In this document: positions 18,354-27,816 of the stretch, piece after piece
Layout: every line of letters begins with the position of its first letter
How positions within the stretch are numbered: the first letter of the stretch is position 1
Notes under the pieces: model-generated
The model's input: only the letters and a program-made list of their open reading frames with translations
What the model was told of the DNA's origin: nothing
Databases searched by the model: none
Position numbers and translations under genes: made by a program
Assembly: GCA_963729795.1 (NCBI GenBank)
Contig: CAVSPC010000016.1
Coordinates: 434,001 to 498,000 of the forward strand
From: CAWBBA01 sp963729795
GTDB lineage: Bacteria > Desulfobacterota > Desulfomonilia > Desulfomonilales > Desulfomonilaceae
DNA length: 64,000 nt
Reading direction: 5' to 3'

Positions 18354-19286
18354 ATGTCGGAACCGATATATCTCAAGACTCTAAAGGAAGGCCGTTTCCC
18401 GGAAAAGATCCATCAGGCACAGGAGATGATGCGGGAGTGCCGCGTGTGCCCTCGAAACTGCCGAGTCAACAGGCTTGAGGGTGAGACCGGATTCTGCGGC
18501 GTAGGCACTATGGCGATGGTGTCATCTGCCGGCCCTCATTTCGGGGAAGAAGCGCCGCTGGTGGGATTGGGTGGCTCGGGCACAATTTTCCTCACGTCGT
18601 GCAATCTGAAGTGCGTGTTCTGTCAGAACTACGAAATCAGCCACCTGATGGAAGGTCAGGAGGTGGACAGTTCGGCCCTGGCGAAAGTGATGCTGGGATT
18701 ACAGGATTCCGGTTGTCATAACATAAATTTTGTCACACCGTCTCATCAGGTTCCTCAAATTCTAGAAGCCGTTTGCGCTGCCGCGCAGAACGGTTTGCGC
18801 GTACCGCTTGTTTACAACACAGGCGGCTATGACTCCCTGGAGACTCTACGATTGCTGGATGGCGTAGTTGACATCTACATGCCCGATATCAAGTTCATGG
18901 ACGGAGATGCCAGCATGCGACTGATGGAGGCACCCGACTACCCTGATGTAGTGAAAAGTGCCGTCAGAGAGATGCACAGGCAGGTTGGAGACCTTCAAGT
19001 CGACGGCCGCGGCTTGGCGACAAGGGGGCTTCTCGTCCGTCACCTTGTCATGCCGGATGGTCTGTCCGGGACTCGTGAGGCGATGGAGTTTCTCGCTCGA
19101 GAAATCTCCACCAGCACGTATGTAAATGTAATGAACCAATACAGACCTTGCGGCAGGGCCTTTGAACACCCTGATATCAATCGCTCTGTGAGCCGCGAGG
19201 AATATGCATTAGCGCTCGAAACAGCCAGGAGCGCAGGAATCACAAGGCTTGATGAACGGGCTGTTTTCAGGCTCAAGTCTTATTGA
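18354..19286 (+). CDS. PflX-like radical SAM protein
   Basis: 310-aa radical SAM protein of the COG1313 (PflX) type, related to pyruvate formate-lyase activating enzymes. The N-terminal CRVCPRNCRVNR and GFCG resemble an extra metal-binding motif; HFGEEAPLVGLGGSGTIFL leads into the SAM-cluster motif CNLKCVFCQN. The substrate is unknown. It lies between truA and a thioesterase gene, with no pyruvate formate-lyase nearby. Confidence 0.88.
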   Translation: MSEPIYLKTLKEGRFPEKIHQAQEMMRECRVCPRNCRVNRLEGETGFCGVGTMAMVSSAGPHFGEEAPLVGLGGSGTIFLTSCNLKCVFCQNYEISHLMEGQEVDSSALAKVMLGLQDSGCHNINFVTPSHQVPQILEAVCAAAQNGLRVPLVYNTGGYDSLETLRLLDGVVDIYMPDIKFMDGDASMRLMEAPDYPDVVKSAVREMHRQVGDLQVDGRGLATRGLLVRHLVMPDGLSGTREAMEFLAREISTSTYVNVMNQYRPCGRAFEHPDINRSVSREEYALALETARSAGITRLDERAVFRLKSY

Positions 19287-19364
19287 GAGCCCAAACGCCG
19301 GGGAATCTCTCACCGTTATCATCACCTTTCACGGAACTGCGAACTTGCAGGATAAGGAAATAGG

Positions 19365-19841
19365 ATGCGTCAAATCAACCCAAAGTATGTGGAGGTCGTC
19401 ACCGCTGCCGCAAACCAGAGCCCATATTTCGCACTACTTTCCATGGAACTCAAAGACTTTGACCTGGGTCGGTCTCTTCTGGAGATCATAGTGGAAGAGA
19501 AACACCTCCAGCCGTTCGGTGTCGTTCATGGCGGAGTATTCTCTTCCATCATAGACGCGGCGGCATTTTGGGCAGTGTATCCTGAAGTAGAAGAGAGTTC
19601 GGGAATGACATCAGTAGACCTGAAACTCAACTACCTCGCCCCTGCGTCGGGGGGCAAGCTTATTGCCCGCGGCCGTCGCATCAAGTTGGGCAAGACTCTG
19701 GGCTTGGGGGCCGCGGAGGTTAGGGACGAGGAAGGTCGAATGCTGGCACATGGTACCTCTACCCTAATAATCTTGGAGGATCTCCCCTTTCTGCACGAGG
19801 AACCACTACCCCCAAAGTTCATAGATGGCACCCAAGCATAG
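19365..19841 (+). CDS. PaaI-type hotdog-fold thioesterase
   Basis: 158-aa single hotdog domain. HGGVFSSIIDAAAFWAVYP is the conserved helix, followed by the strand SVDLKLNYLAPASGGKLIARG. Proteins of this type hydrolyse acyl- or aryl-CoA thioesters; the substrate cannot be predicted. It follows the radical SAM gene by about 80 bp and may be co-transcribed. Confidence 0.85.
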   Translation: MRQINPKYVEVVTAAANQSPYFALLSMELKDFDLGRSLLEIIVEEKHLQPFGVVHGGVFSSIIDAAAFWAVYPEVEESSGMTSVDLKLNYLAPASGGKLIARGRRIKLGKTLGLGAAEVRDEEGRMLAHGTSTLIILEDLPFLHEEPLPPKFIDGTQA

Positions 19842-19875
19842 GCGATAAAATAAGAGCGGAGGATCTGCTCAAAAA

Positions 19876-19962
19876 AACCCCTCACCCTGCCCTCTCCCGC
19901 CAGGGGCGAGGGTTTCCTTGATCCCCTACCTCGATGAGAGGGGGAAGGGGGAGGGTGACAAT
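19876..19962. repeat. GC-rich imperfect inverted repeat
   Basis: CCCTCACCCTGCCCTCTCCC on the left faces GAGAGGGGGAAGGGGGAGGG on the right. This is a type of dispersed, hairpin-forming element common in proteobacterial intergenic DNA. It could also end transcription of the thioesterase gene. Confidence 0.45.
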
Positions 19963-20105
19963 CGACTGAAATTGCAGACGGCCCGTTGTTATTTTAACGC
20001 CTATGTGGCGCACAGGGCTGATCGAAAATTCCCTGGTAAGGCATGACGCGTTGGCGGCGTCTTCAGGCCGTAGATCTTTTGAGAACGGCAGCATCGGGAG
20101 CTCAC

Positions 20106-20855
20106 ATGGAAGATTTGGTACTGGACGGACACGTCCACTGCGGCATGACAGTGCCGTTCGAGGAAATTGCCTCCGAGTGGGAAGCAGGCGGAATTCATGG
20201 CGGCGCGCTGTTTTCCCCGGTGGAAGAGATTTACGACCGTTACGATCCCGGGTTTGTAGACTCCTTGCAGTATCGAACCAGTCGGACTCGAGTCCACAAA
20301 TACCTCCTGGAGATCGCACAGCGGGAAAACATCTTCCCGTACTTCTTTGTTTGGAACGATTTTTCGCCCATTCCGGATACATTTGTCGGGATAAAATGGC
20401 ATCGCCATCCAGATGAGCCACCCTATGCGTACGAGACCGACCAATGTCGGAGAATCATAGGAGACATCTGCGCAAGGCGCTTGCCCGTGGTATTGGAGGA
20501 AGAATTCCACCATACGGTGAGGTTTATCAAAGAAATTGAAGACCGAACAGTAGTGATCATCCCGCACATGGGAGCATTGAACGGGGGATATGCAAAGCTA
20601 AAGATGGCGGGAGTGTTCGAAAGTGAGAAGGTTTGGGTGGACACCGCATTGGCCGGGGTTCATGAAATTCGGGACTTTGCAGAAACGTACGGGGTGGAGC
20701 GCATCATTTTCGGATCGGATTACCCCTTTGGGATTCCCGGCAATGAAAAGCGGAAGATTGTTCGGAGCTTTTCGGGAATTGACCTTCGCGCAATCCTTGC
20801 CGGGAACCTTCTAAGGTTACTAGGGCGAGCGCCGCGGGGCGTGTTGGCGGACTGA
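20106..20855 (+). CDS. Amidohydrolase-family protein (TIM barrel)
   Basis: 249-aa metal-dependent hydrolase of the amidohydrolase-2/PHP-like kind. The DGHVHCGM start gives the HxH metal ligands, and the C-terminal ERIIFGSDYPFGIPG carries the conserved aspartate. The substrate is unknown. The ATG at 20106 is preferred because GGGAG lies 5 nt ahead; an in-frame start at 20043 has none. It ends 125 bp before the SRP RNA. Confidence 0.8.
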   Translation: MEDLVLDGHVHCGMTVPFEEIASEWEAGGIHGGALFSPVEEIYDRYDPGFVDSLQYRTSRTRVHKYLLEIAQRENIFPYFFVWNDFSPIPDTFVGIKWHRHPDEPPYAYETDQCRRIIGDICARRLPVVLEEEFHHTVRFIKEIEDRTVVIIPHMGALNGGYAKLKMAGVFESEKVWVDTALAGVHEIRDFAETYGVERIIFGSDYPFGIPGNEKRKIVRSFSGIDLRAILAGNLLRLLGRAPRGVLAD

Positions 20856-20979
20856 GAGTGACAACAGGCCGGACGCGCGAGACCGATCTTTCGGCTCTGA
20901 CTTGACGTGGTCGGGAACAATTTGATATTGATGCACAGTGACATTCGACATCCCCGGTGTCTCCGCGGAGGCGGTCGTT

Positions 20980-21089
20980 GCCGGTGACCGGGAGAGGGCG
21001 ACTTGGAGTTACTGACCCCGTCAGGTCCGGGAGGAAGCAGCGGAAGTAATCTCGGGAGTCGGCCCTTGAACCCGATCACCGGTCACGGC
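20980..21089 (+). ncRNA. ffs: Signal recognition particle RNA, small bacterial type
   Basis: The domain IV hallmark GTCAGGTCCGGGAGGAAGCA lies at 21020-21039. The ends pair: GCCGGTGACCGG at 20980-20991 with CCGGTCACGGC at 21079-21089 (one bulged G), giving a ~110-nt hairpin. It scaffolds Ffh to target signal-bearing ribosomes. Its place just before dnaX is a frequent arrangement. Confidence 0.93.
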
Positions 21090-21120
21090 CGTTTCCATTT
21101 TAAAGGGATATCTCGAAGGC

Positions 21121-22890
21121 ATGCCCTCTTATCTAGTTCTTGCACGAAAATATAGGCCCAAGACTTTTAGTGAGGTGATCGGTCAGGATCACGTGATCCG
21201 GACTCTCTCGAATTCTATTCGTTCGGGACGCGTGGCCCACGCCTTTCTATTTTGTGGAGTGCGTGGCGTTGGCAAGACAACGGTAGCCCGCATTCTGGCC
21301 AAAACCCTTAATTGCTCCGGAAGACCGGAAGGAGAGGCAGATCCATGCAACGTCTGCACGTCTTGCAAGGAGATTGCTGGCGGCATCAGCGTAGACGTTC
21401 ATGAAATTGACGGAGCTTCCAATACCTCGGTGGATAATATTCGGGAAATCAACGAGAATATCAAGTATCCCCCGGTAAGCTCCCCCTACAAAATCATAAT
21501 CATAGACGAAGTTCACATGATCTCCATCAACGCATTCAATGCGCTGCTGAAGACGCTTGAAGAGCCTCCCCCCCATGCCAAATTCATTTTCGCCACCACT
21601 GAATCTCATAAGGTCCCTTCCACGATCAACTCCCGGTGTCAGAGGTTCAATTTTCGAACAATCTCGGCGCGGGAAATTGCCAACGGGATGGACGCCATCC
21701 TCAAGCAGGAGGGACTTGCCGCAGATGAAGAGGCGCTCTCTCTGGTGGCCAGAGAGGCACAAGGGTCCTTCAGAGACGCTCTGAGCCTGCTTGATCAGGT
21801 AATCGCCTTCGGGTCAAAACGGATAGCCCCTGAGGACGTCATCGGGATCTTGGGTATAGCCGGGCGGGACTCGTTCGGCCGCCTTGTGCAAGCGCTCCTG
21901 GAGCGGGATGCTGCTTCGGCTCTCACGGTTGTTCATGAGGTGTTTCAACATGGGTACGACCCTGAGCAGCTTATGATGGACCTGATCCAATATGTACGTA
22001 ATTTGATCGTTGTCAAAACTGTGCCGCCGGCCGCACGCGTTGAAGGGCTGATTGACGCTTCTGCATCCGAGTTGGAGGAAATGGAATCCTTGACTGGCAT
22101 GACAACGGCTCAGGAGCTTCAAAACTTCTTTAGTATACTTGTGCGCAGCGAGGGGGAGATCAAGCGATCAGGCAATCCTTGGGTCGCGCTTGAGATGACA
22201 GTGCTGAAGCTGGCTTATGCCCCCGACATTGCGGACCTGTCGGAGATCCTGCGGCACATTAACTCCGGATCGTCGCTTTCTCCGCACAATCCTGCCGGGG
22301 GGAGGCGATCCGTAGCGACGCCTCCGGTAGCGGCAAAATCAGGAAGATCCGGCACAAAAGGGAAACCGGCCTCCCCGCCGGACAAAGGCACCTCGGAGCA
22401 AAATTCCGCGGATCGACAAGAGGAGATCCCGCCGGAACGCTTCACAATCACCCAGGTCTTGCCGGTTCCGACAGGAACGCCCGATGAGATATGGTCGAGC
22501 CTCAAACAGCGCATCAGTTTATCGGGTCAAGATCCGGTGATGTTGTCCCTCATGGACCATGGCACTCTCATATCGTTCGGGCCTACCGAAGTGGAGATCG
22601 GTTTCCACAAGGAAGTATACAAAGAGCAATTTGAGGACCGTCTGCAAAACAAGACCGATCTGAGGTCCATCTTCGAGGAATTTTTCGGTGGAGCGAGACT
22701 CAAAATCCTGACGCTTGCTCGTGAAACCTCGCTTGACACCAAAAATCCTTACTCTGCTTCTTCTGATGGACAAACCGATCTTGACAGAGCTCTAAAGAAC
22801 GAGGCTATGGAAAACCCCATTACCAAGGCTGTGCTAAGTGAGTTCGAGGATAGCTCCATCGTGGAGGTTAAAATCCTGTCAAAACCGTGA
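21121..22890 (+). CDS. dnaX: DNA polymerase III subunit gamma/tau
   Basis: Clamp-loader ATPase, 589 aa. AAA+ domain with Walker A GVRGVGKTT, the zinc-binding cysteines of NCSGRP...CNVCTSC, DEVHMI as Walker B and the sensor-1 region TTESHKVPSTINSRCQRF. The C-terminal part is a low-complexity linker (SGRSGTKGKPASPPDKGTSE) and a tau-like domain that contacts the polymerase. Confidence 0.96.
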   Translation: MPSYLVLARKYRPKTFSEVIGQDHVIRTLSNSIRSGRVAHAFLFCGVRGVGKTTVARILAKTLNCSGRPEGEADPCNVCTSCKEIAGGISVDVHEIDGASNTSVDNIREINENIKYPPVSSPYKIIIIDEVHMISINAFNALLKTLEEPPPHAKFIFATTESHKVPSTINSRCQRFNFRTISAREIANGMDAILKQEGLAADEEALSLVAREAQGSFRDALSLLDQVIAFGSKRIAPEDVIGILGIAGRDSFGRLVQALLERDAASALTVVHEVFQHGYDPEQLMMDLIQYVRNLIVVKTVPPAARVEGLIDASASELEEMESLTGMTTAQELQNFFSILVRSEGEIKRSGNPWVALEMTVLKLAYAPDIADLSEILRHINSGSSLSPHNPAGGRRSVATPPVAAKSGRSGTKGKPASPPDKGTSEQNSADRQEEIPPERFTITQVLPVPTGTPDEIWSSLKQRISLSGQDPVMLSLMDHGTLISFGPTEVEIGFHKEVYKEQFEDRLQNKTDLRSIFEEFFGGARLKILTLARETSLDTKNPYSASSDGQTDLDRALKNEAMENPITKAVLSEFEDSSIVEVKILSKP

Positions 22891-23004
22891 TTCGAAAAAA
22901 GACGCCTTGAGCTTGCGGCCTGTGGCCGGACTCTGACGTACTTGACAGATTCCCCACGAATCCTTAACGTGGATTTTACGAGAACTAACCGTCAGGAGTT
23001 AGAA

Positions 23005-23331
23005 ATGGGCGGATGCAGGAGTTGCACGGGTTGTTCCGCTGAACCGAATTTGAGTCCAACCAAAAAGGCCGAGAAATTGGAGAAGGTTCGGTGGTCCGAC
23101 AATCCTCGGTACCCGCATGTATTGGTAGGAAAACAAGCAATATACACAGACCAAGATGCGCAAGCGATTGTGACTGTGCTTGCGGATGATTGTGATGACT
23201 GCTGTGATTGCTTCACTTTGAATCCCTTACGGATACTAAAAGACCTGCACAAGAAGCTGTGTTTAGGCAATCCCTTTGACGTGTCTCAACCTGCGGGTGA
23301 GACGCAGTGGAAATTGCGCGCCCTTATTTAA
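23005..23331 (+). CDS. Small cysteine-rich hypothetical protein
   Basis: Not recognised. 108 aa from the ATG at 23005, which has AGGAG 6 nt ahead. It opens MGGCRSCTGCSAEP and has a second cluster DDCDDCCDCF near residue 75, so it has seven or more cysteines that could bind a metal or Fe-S cluster. No signal peptide or membrane segment is seen. It follows dnaX by 114 bp and precedes a cytochrome-b5-like membrane protein. Confidence 0.65.
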   Translation: MGGCRSCTGCSAEPNLSPTKKAEKLEKVRWSDNPRYPHVLVGKQAIYTDQDAQAIVTVLADDCDDCCDCFTLNPLRILKDLHKKLCLGNPFDVSQPAGETQWKLRALI

Positions 23332-23596
23332 GGGTCGAGAGGTGGGGGAAAAAATGGCGTACGCTGCTGGAATTGGTTAAAGAATGTGCGCCAACATATT
23401 TCGGTCTTCTCACCTTTGCGGAATGGAGAGTGATGCAGGGCTAAAGGCCCTGGCAGGGCTTTGCCGTAGTGCGCATTTGATCGGGCATCGGGCCGTAACC
23501 GGGCATTCTTCGACAAACGTGTTGCCCTGACGCACGATCTGTTAATGGCCTCTTCGAGAATGCAATCGAAGTTATGTGGTTGTATGAAAGGGGTTC

Positions 23597-24325
23597 ATGG
23601 TGAAGGCTTATACCGCTGAAGAGCTTGCGCAGGGAAACGGTGAAAGCGGGAATAATTGCTTAGTGGCTGTGCGAGGCAGAGTTTACGACGTCTCCACGAG
23701 CAAACGATGGGCTCGCGGCGAGCACATGAAGCGGCATCGTGCCGGAGCCGATCTGACAAATGATATCGAGGCCGCGCCTCATGGCTTGGAAATCCTTGAG
23801 AAGTTTGAAGCTGTAGGAACTTATGAGAAAGTCCCCGAAGAACCCGAAGCAGGACTAAAGGGGCGAATTGAGCTCTGGCTGGACCGTCACCCGTTTTTCA
23901 GAAGACATCCTCATCCCGCTGTCGTTCACTTACCTATAGGGATTTTGGCAGTGGCGCCGCTTTTCGAGTTGGGGGCTCTGACCGCCGGTTCCACATGCAC
24001 TGAGTGGGCGGCCTTCTGTAGCCTGGTCATCGGTGTGCTTTTTGTCCCGGTGGCGATGGCAACCGGCTATTTCACATGGTGGATCAATTATGACAATTCG
24101 GACTCGCCCATAATACTTATGAAACGTCGCTTGGCCTGGGTTGCTCTATTTCTGGGGGTATTCACCATCTTACTGAGACTGTTTGCACTTGACAATCCCC
24201 TTGGCAGAGGGAGCAATTACATCATCGTCTATGTTGTCAGTCTGGTTGCGCTGACGATTATTGTGGCTTGGATCGGTTTTCTAGGCGGCAAATTGACTTT
24301 CCCTTACGAAACTAACAAAGGGTGA
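23597..24325 (+). CDS. Cytochrome b5-like/DUF2231 fusion membrane protein
   Basis: 242 aa. Residues 1-75 resemble a cytochrome b5-like heme/steroid-binding domain (YTAEELAQGNGESGNNCLVA, VRGRVYDVSTSKRWARGEH). The C-terminal part has four hydrophobic segments and begins RRHPHPAVVHLPIGILAVAP, the histidine-containing start of DUF2231. It is probably an inner-membrane redox or heme protein. A UbiA-type gene follows after 23 bp, so the two are likely one operon. Confidence 0.8.
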   Translation: MVKAYTAEELAQGNGESGNNCLVAVRGRVYDVSTSKRWARGEHMKRHRAGADLTNDIEAAPHGLEILEKFEAVGTYEKVPEEPEAGLKGRIELWLDRHPFFRRHPHPAVVHLPIGILAVAPLFELGALTAGSTCTEWAAFCSLVIGVLFVPVAMATGYFTWWINYDNSDSPIILMKRRLAWVALFLGVFTILLRLFALDNPLGRGSNYIIVYVVSLVALTIIVAWIGFLGGKLTFPYETNKG

Positions 24326-24348
24326 CACAATTTTAGAGGGGCTTCAGA

Positions 24349-25305
24349 ATGGACTACACCAACGGACGTGTTGCGGAATTGCCCGGCCTGAATCCGGCCA
24401 TGAACTGGAAATTGTTTCTCGGACTATCTCGAACCCCTCATGGCGTTCTGGACATGGCGACGCCACCCATGGCAGCTCTGCTCTGTCTGGGTCATTTCCC
24501 GCCGATTACGGTAGTAATTGTGGGGTTGATCACAGCATTTGCCGGCTATACGGCCGTATATGCTCTTAATGACCTCGTCGATCATCGCGTGGATAAGGAA
24601 AGGCTCTCTTTGAGAGAGCGCGCAACGGATCTCCCCACTCTTGATGAAATCATGGTGCGGCATCCTGTGGCCCAGGGATTGCTGTCGTTCAAGAATGGTC
24701 TTTGGTGGTTTTTGTTTTGGGCGATAGTTGCCCTTGCAGGGGCATGGTGGCTCAATCCCCTCTGTGCGGGCCTCTTTGTTGTATCGGCTTCGTTAGAAAC
24801 GCTCTACTGTAAGCTGCTTCGGATTAGCCATCTCAAGATAATTCCGTCGGCCCTTGTGAAAGCGAGTGGCGGCCTTGCAGGTGTGTACGCCGTGGATCCC
24901 AATCCGTCGCTCGGGTTCGTAGCCGTCCTATTCCTGTGGTTGGCCGCCTGGGAAGTGGGGGCTCAAAACATAGCCAACGATATAGTGGACATGGAGGATG
25001 ACGCGAGAGTGTCGGCACGGACTACTGTTACCATCAAGGGGGTGCCGGAGTCGGTCTTTGTTATGTTAGGCGCGGTTTCCATGGCAACCGCCGCAAGCAT
25101 CGCACTGTATTGGATGGCCGGGCATGGCGTGGGGTGGCTGTACCCGATCGGCGCACTTCTGCTTGCCTGGAAGCTCCTTCTGGAACCCTCGCGGCAGGTT
25201 TATTACCACCCCGATCCCAAGGCAGCCGCGTCGTTATTCGATAAAGCCAGCTACATGCCGCTGGCCTTTCTCTTGCTTGTGATGATATCAATTTATTTGA
25301 GGTAA
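24349..25305 (+). CDS. UbiA-family prenyltransferase
   Basis: 318-aa polytopic membrane protein. The two aspartate-rich motifs of UbiA enzymes are visible: NDLVDHRVD (about residue 75) and NDIVDMEDD (about residue 208), with 7-9 hydrophobic segments. Members attach prenyl chains to aromatic rings in quinone or heme synthesis. The acceptor is not predictable; coupling to the upstream heme-like protein fits heme or quinone work. Confidence 0.85.
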   Translation: MDYTNGRVAELPGLNPAMNWKLFLGLSRTPHGVLDMATPPMAALLCLGHFPPITVVIVGLITAFAGYTAVYALNDLVDHRVDKERLSLRERATDLPTLDEIMVRHPVAQGLLSFKNGLWWFLFWAIVALAGAWWLNPLCAGLFVVSASLETLYCKLLRISHLKIIPSALVKASGGLAGVYAVDPNPSLGFVAVLFLWLAAWEVGAQNIANDIVDMEDDARVSARTTVTIKGVPESVFVMLGAVSMATAASIALYWMAGHGVGWLYPIGALLLAWKLLLEPSRQVYYHPDPKAAASLFDKASYMPLAFLLLVMISIYLR

Positions 25306-25482
25306 TGACTTGGAATCAAACTTGTGAGGCGGTACGGGAGTTCGCTACCATACATCGGGCCCGGACGGTCTTATCTGCTCAATCGGACTTCGACACCCAG
25401 TAACGCATCTCAATCACGGGTTTTGGTATCAACCTCCTGATCCGAAGAGGTACTCGCTATCCACGCATCAAGAAAAGAAGAG

Positions 25483-26079
25483 ATGTTGATGAACTGGCCC
25501 GAGCGGGTCTGGATATACAGCCCTGTACGAGTCTTCTTCCAAAGGCGCGAAATTGCCGAATGGCTCCGATTGGTCGGTCCCAAGCGGATAGATTGTGCGC
25601 TTGAGATTGGTTGTGGTCTGGGAAGAGGGGCACTGCTCCTGGTTGATCGAATGGGGTTTAATAGAGTCGTTGCCTTCGACCTCGAACACCGCCTCGTTAG
25701 GCGAGCCGTGAAAGCGCTTCCGGCACGTTTTGAAGATAAGGTTGCTTACCATGTCGGTAATGCGGAGGAACTCCCATTTCAGGATTCGACTTTTGACGCA
25801 GTTATCAACTTCGGCATCATCCATCACGTTCTTGACTGGCGCCGTTGCATCCGAGAGATCGCAAGGGTCGTTAAACCGGGAGGGGTTTTTTATTTTGAAG
25901 AGATCTATCCCCCTCTGTACGCTAATTTTCTGCTGAGGCGCATGCTTCGCCATCCCATAAAAGATCGCTTCTACGCACCTGAATTCCTGGAAGCGCTTGA
26001 AAGCAACGGGTTGCGTCTTTTAGAGGGCGTTAGGACGAACTCAAAGTTCGGCATAGTGGGCGCCGCGCAGAAATTGTAG
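25483..26079 (+). CDS. Class I SAM-dependent methyltransferase
   Basis: 198 aa with a Methyltransf_11-type Rossmann core: motif I ALEIGCGLGRGA, acidic motif VVAFDLEH, NAEELPFQDSTFDAVINFGI and LKPGG-like VVKPGGVFYFEE. Such enzymes act on small molecules, including quinone precursors, which would fit the UbiA gene upstream. It is the last gene before the insertion sequence. Confidence 0.85.
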   Translation: MLMNWPERVWIYSPVRVFFQRREIAEWLRLVGPKRIDCALEIGCGLGRGALLLVDRMGFNRVVAFDLEHRLVRRAVKALPARFEDKVAYHVGNAEELPFQDSTFDAVINFGIIHHVLDWRRCIREIARVVKPGGVFYFEEIYPPLYANFLLRRMLRHPIKDRFYAPEFLEALESNGLRLLEGVRTNSKFGIVGAAQKL

Positions 26080-26138
26080 GCGCATCTGATATCAACTCCC
26101 ATGATGGAGATCGTCGCAACCAAACATGAATATACAAG

Positions 26139-26158
26139 GACCGGCCTCTGTGCCGGTC
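26139..26158 (+). terminator. GC hairpin after the methyltransferase gene
   Basis: GACCGGC and GCCGGTC form a 7-bp stem with loop CTCTGT at 26139-26158. There is no T-run, so termination is uncertain. Confidence 0.35.
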
Positions 26159-26229
26159 AATTACTGTCCGCCGGCAGGGACGCCGGCGCCGTGTTAGTGG
26201 CACCGTACTTGTGAGACTCTGAACTAAGT

Positions 26230-27653
26230 ACTAAACTCTTGCACAATACGATTGCGCGCACTGGGAGTATGCCGCGTGATACATGAGTGAAAGAGTTGAG
26301 GGCTAATGAAAAAAGCGCTTGCATAGCGCGAAATGGCGCGGTTATAGAATGTCTCCTCAGTGGAGGCAGAGCGCAATGCCCGTGGTGGCTGACATCCCCG
26401 AGGAATTTGAGAGGGCTCTTGAAGCGTTTCGCCCCCATTTCGGAGCGCCCGCTTTTGAGCATTTCAAGCGCTACGTCTTGGGTCTGATCGTCTCGGAGAA
26501 CCTGACCGTAGAGGGGATCAATCGGATTTTCATCCAAGCCAAGCACCCCAGTTCTCTCAACCGATTTCTCACCACGGGGATCTGGAAGCAGCAAGAGGTC
26601 AATGATACCAGAATCGATATACTCAAGATCCAGGGGGCTCTGGGGGGTAAGGGATGGTTGGCGATTGACGACACCCTCACCCATAAGACCGGCAAGCAGA
26701 TCGAAGGTGTCGGCATCTATTGGGATCACAGCGAGAAGAGATACGTCCTGGCTCACAACATCGTGACTGCGGAGTTCGTCAACCCGAAAGGGGAAAGCCA
26801 TCCTCTCAACTTCCGGCTGTACCTCAAAGAAGAGCAGAGCCGGGAGAAAAGGGTCCCCTTTAAGACCAAAATCGACTTGGCCCAAGAACTGGTGGAAGAT
26901 GCTCTGCAACTCGGCCTTGAAATCCAGGGCGCACTCTTCGACAACTGGTTTGCCTCCAAAGATTTCATCAAGTTCCTCCAGGGCAAGGGCCTGCATTGGG
27001 TGACCAGACTCAAGCCCGACCGCAACATCAAGATCAAGGGAAGATACGTGGCAATCAGCGAGTTTGCCGGTACCCTGCCCAGGGAATCGTTTAGGAAGGT
27101 GCAAATCGGCGATCGAGTCTATCAGGTCTTTTCCAAAGCGGTGGACCTCAAGGGAGTCGGTCAGGTCAGAGTTCTGATCAGCTATGACAACGAAGAGTTT
27201 TCCGGTTCTCCTGCCTACTTCGCTACTGATCAGATCCGGTGGGAAGGAACCAGGATACTCAAGACATATTCCAAGCGGTGGAACATAGAGACGTTTTTCA
27301 GGGATTCCAAGCAGAATCTCGGCCTTGAGGACTACCAGCTCAGAGATCTTTGGGGTATCAAGCGTCATTGGTATCTGATCTTCCTGGCCTACAGTCTCCA
27401 GGTGTCCGGCCTGTTCGGAATTGACCCAAAACCTCGTTATGAGTCTCCTACGCTGGGAGATCTCATCACCAGAACCACCAGAAACGTTTTCAGCGGGCTT
27501 GTCGGATGGATCACTCTCCAGTTGAATCGTGGCCGATCTCAAGAAGATATTTGCCGCATCGCCTACGGATTCTGACGACGAAGAGGCCGATCCCATGCTC
27601 GAAAGCTCACAGGATTACTGTTTCTTGTTCTCTCTATTGTGCAAGACTTTAGT
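26230..27653 (+). mobile_element. Complete insertion sequence, IS4/IS701-like, 1424 bp
   Basis: Terminal inverted repeats of 19 bp with one mismatch: ACTAAACTCTTGCACAATA at 26230-26248 and, reverse complemented, ACTAAAGTCTTGCACAATA at 27635-27653. The 4-bp direct duplication AAGT flanks it at 26226-26229 and 27654-27657. It encloses one full-length transposase gene. The intact ends, duplication and open frame suggest recent insertion. Confidence 0.9.
26376..27575 (+). CDS. DDE transposase
   Basis: About 399 aa, RNase H-like DDE transposase of the IS4/IS701 kind. The catalytic residues can be placed in WLAIDDTLTHKTGKQIEG (first D), ALFDNWFASKDF (second D) and KRWNIETFFRDSKQNLGLE (E, in the Y-(2)-R-(3)-E-(6)-K context). 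TGGAGG lies 10 nt before the ATG at 26376; in-frame starts at 26319 and 26349 lack a site. A 479-codon open frame on the opposite strand is a shadow. Confidence 0.9.
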   Translation: MPVVADIPEEFERALEAFRPHFGAPAFEHFKRYVLGLIVSENLTVEGINRIFIQAKHPSSLNRFLTTGIWKQQEVNDTRIDILKIQGALGGKGWLAIDDTLTHKTGKQIEGVGIYWDHSEKRYVLAHNIVTAEFVNPKGESHPLNFRLYLKEEQSREKRVPFKTKIDLAQELVEDALQLGLEIQGALFDNWFASKDFIKFLQGKGLHWVTRLKPDRNIKIKGRYVAISEFAGTLPRESFRKVQIGDRVYQVFSKAVDLKGVGQVRVLISYDNEEFSGSPAYFATDQIRWEGTRILKTYSKRWNIETFFRDSKQNLGLEDYQLRDLWGIKRHWYLIFLAYSLQVSGLFGIDPKPRYESPTLGDLITRTTRNVFSGLVGWITLQLNRGRSQEDICRIAYGF

Positions 27654-27816
27654 AAGTACTGCGTTGCGGAAATATGGTCGTGTATTTGGGTGATACTGCT
27701 GGGCGCGCCAGCAGTGGCTACCCGGCGCTTTTAGAAGGGAGCCCCCATCTCTGCGCGAGAGTGGTTTTTCAGCACTTATGGTTCTGTGCTAAAATCTAGA
27801 AAAAGGAGGTAATCAC

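Noticed and set aside
26157..27596. 479-codon open frame on the minus strand
   Set aside because: It is antisense to the whole transposase gene, has no motifs or ribosome site, and is a shadow of codon bias.
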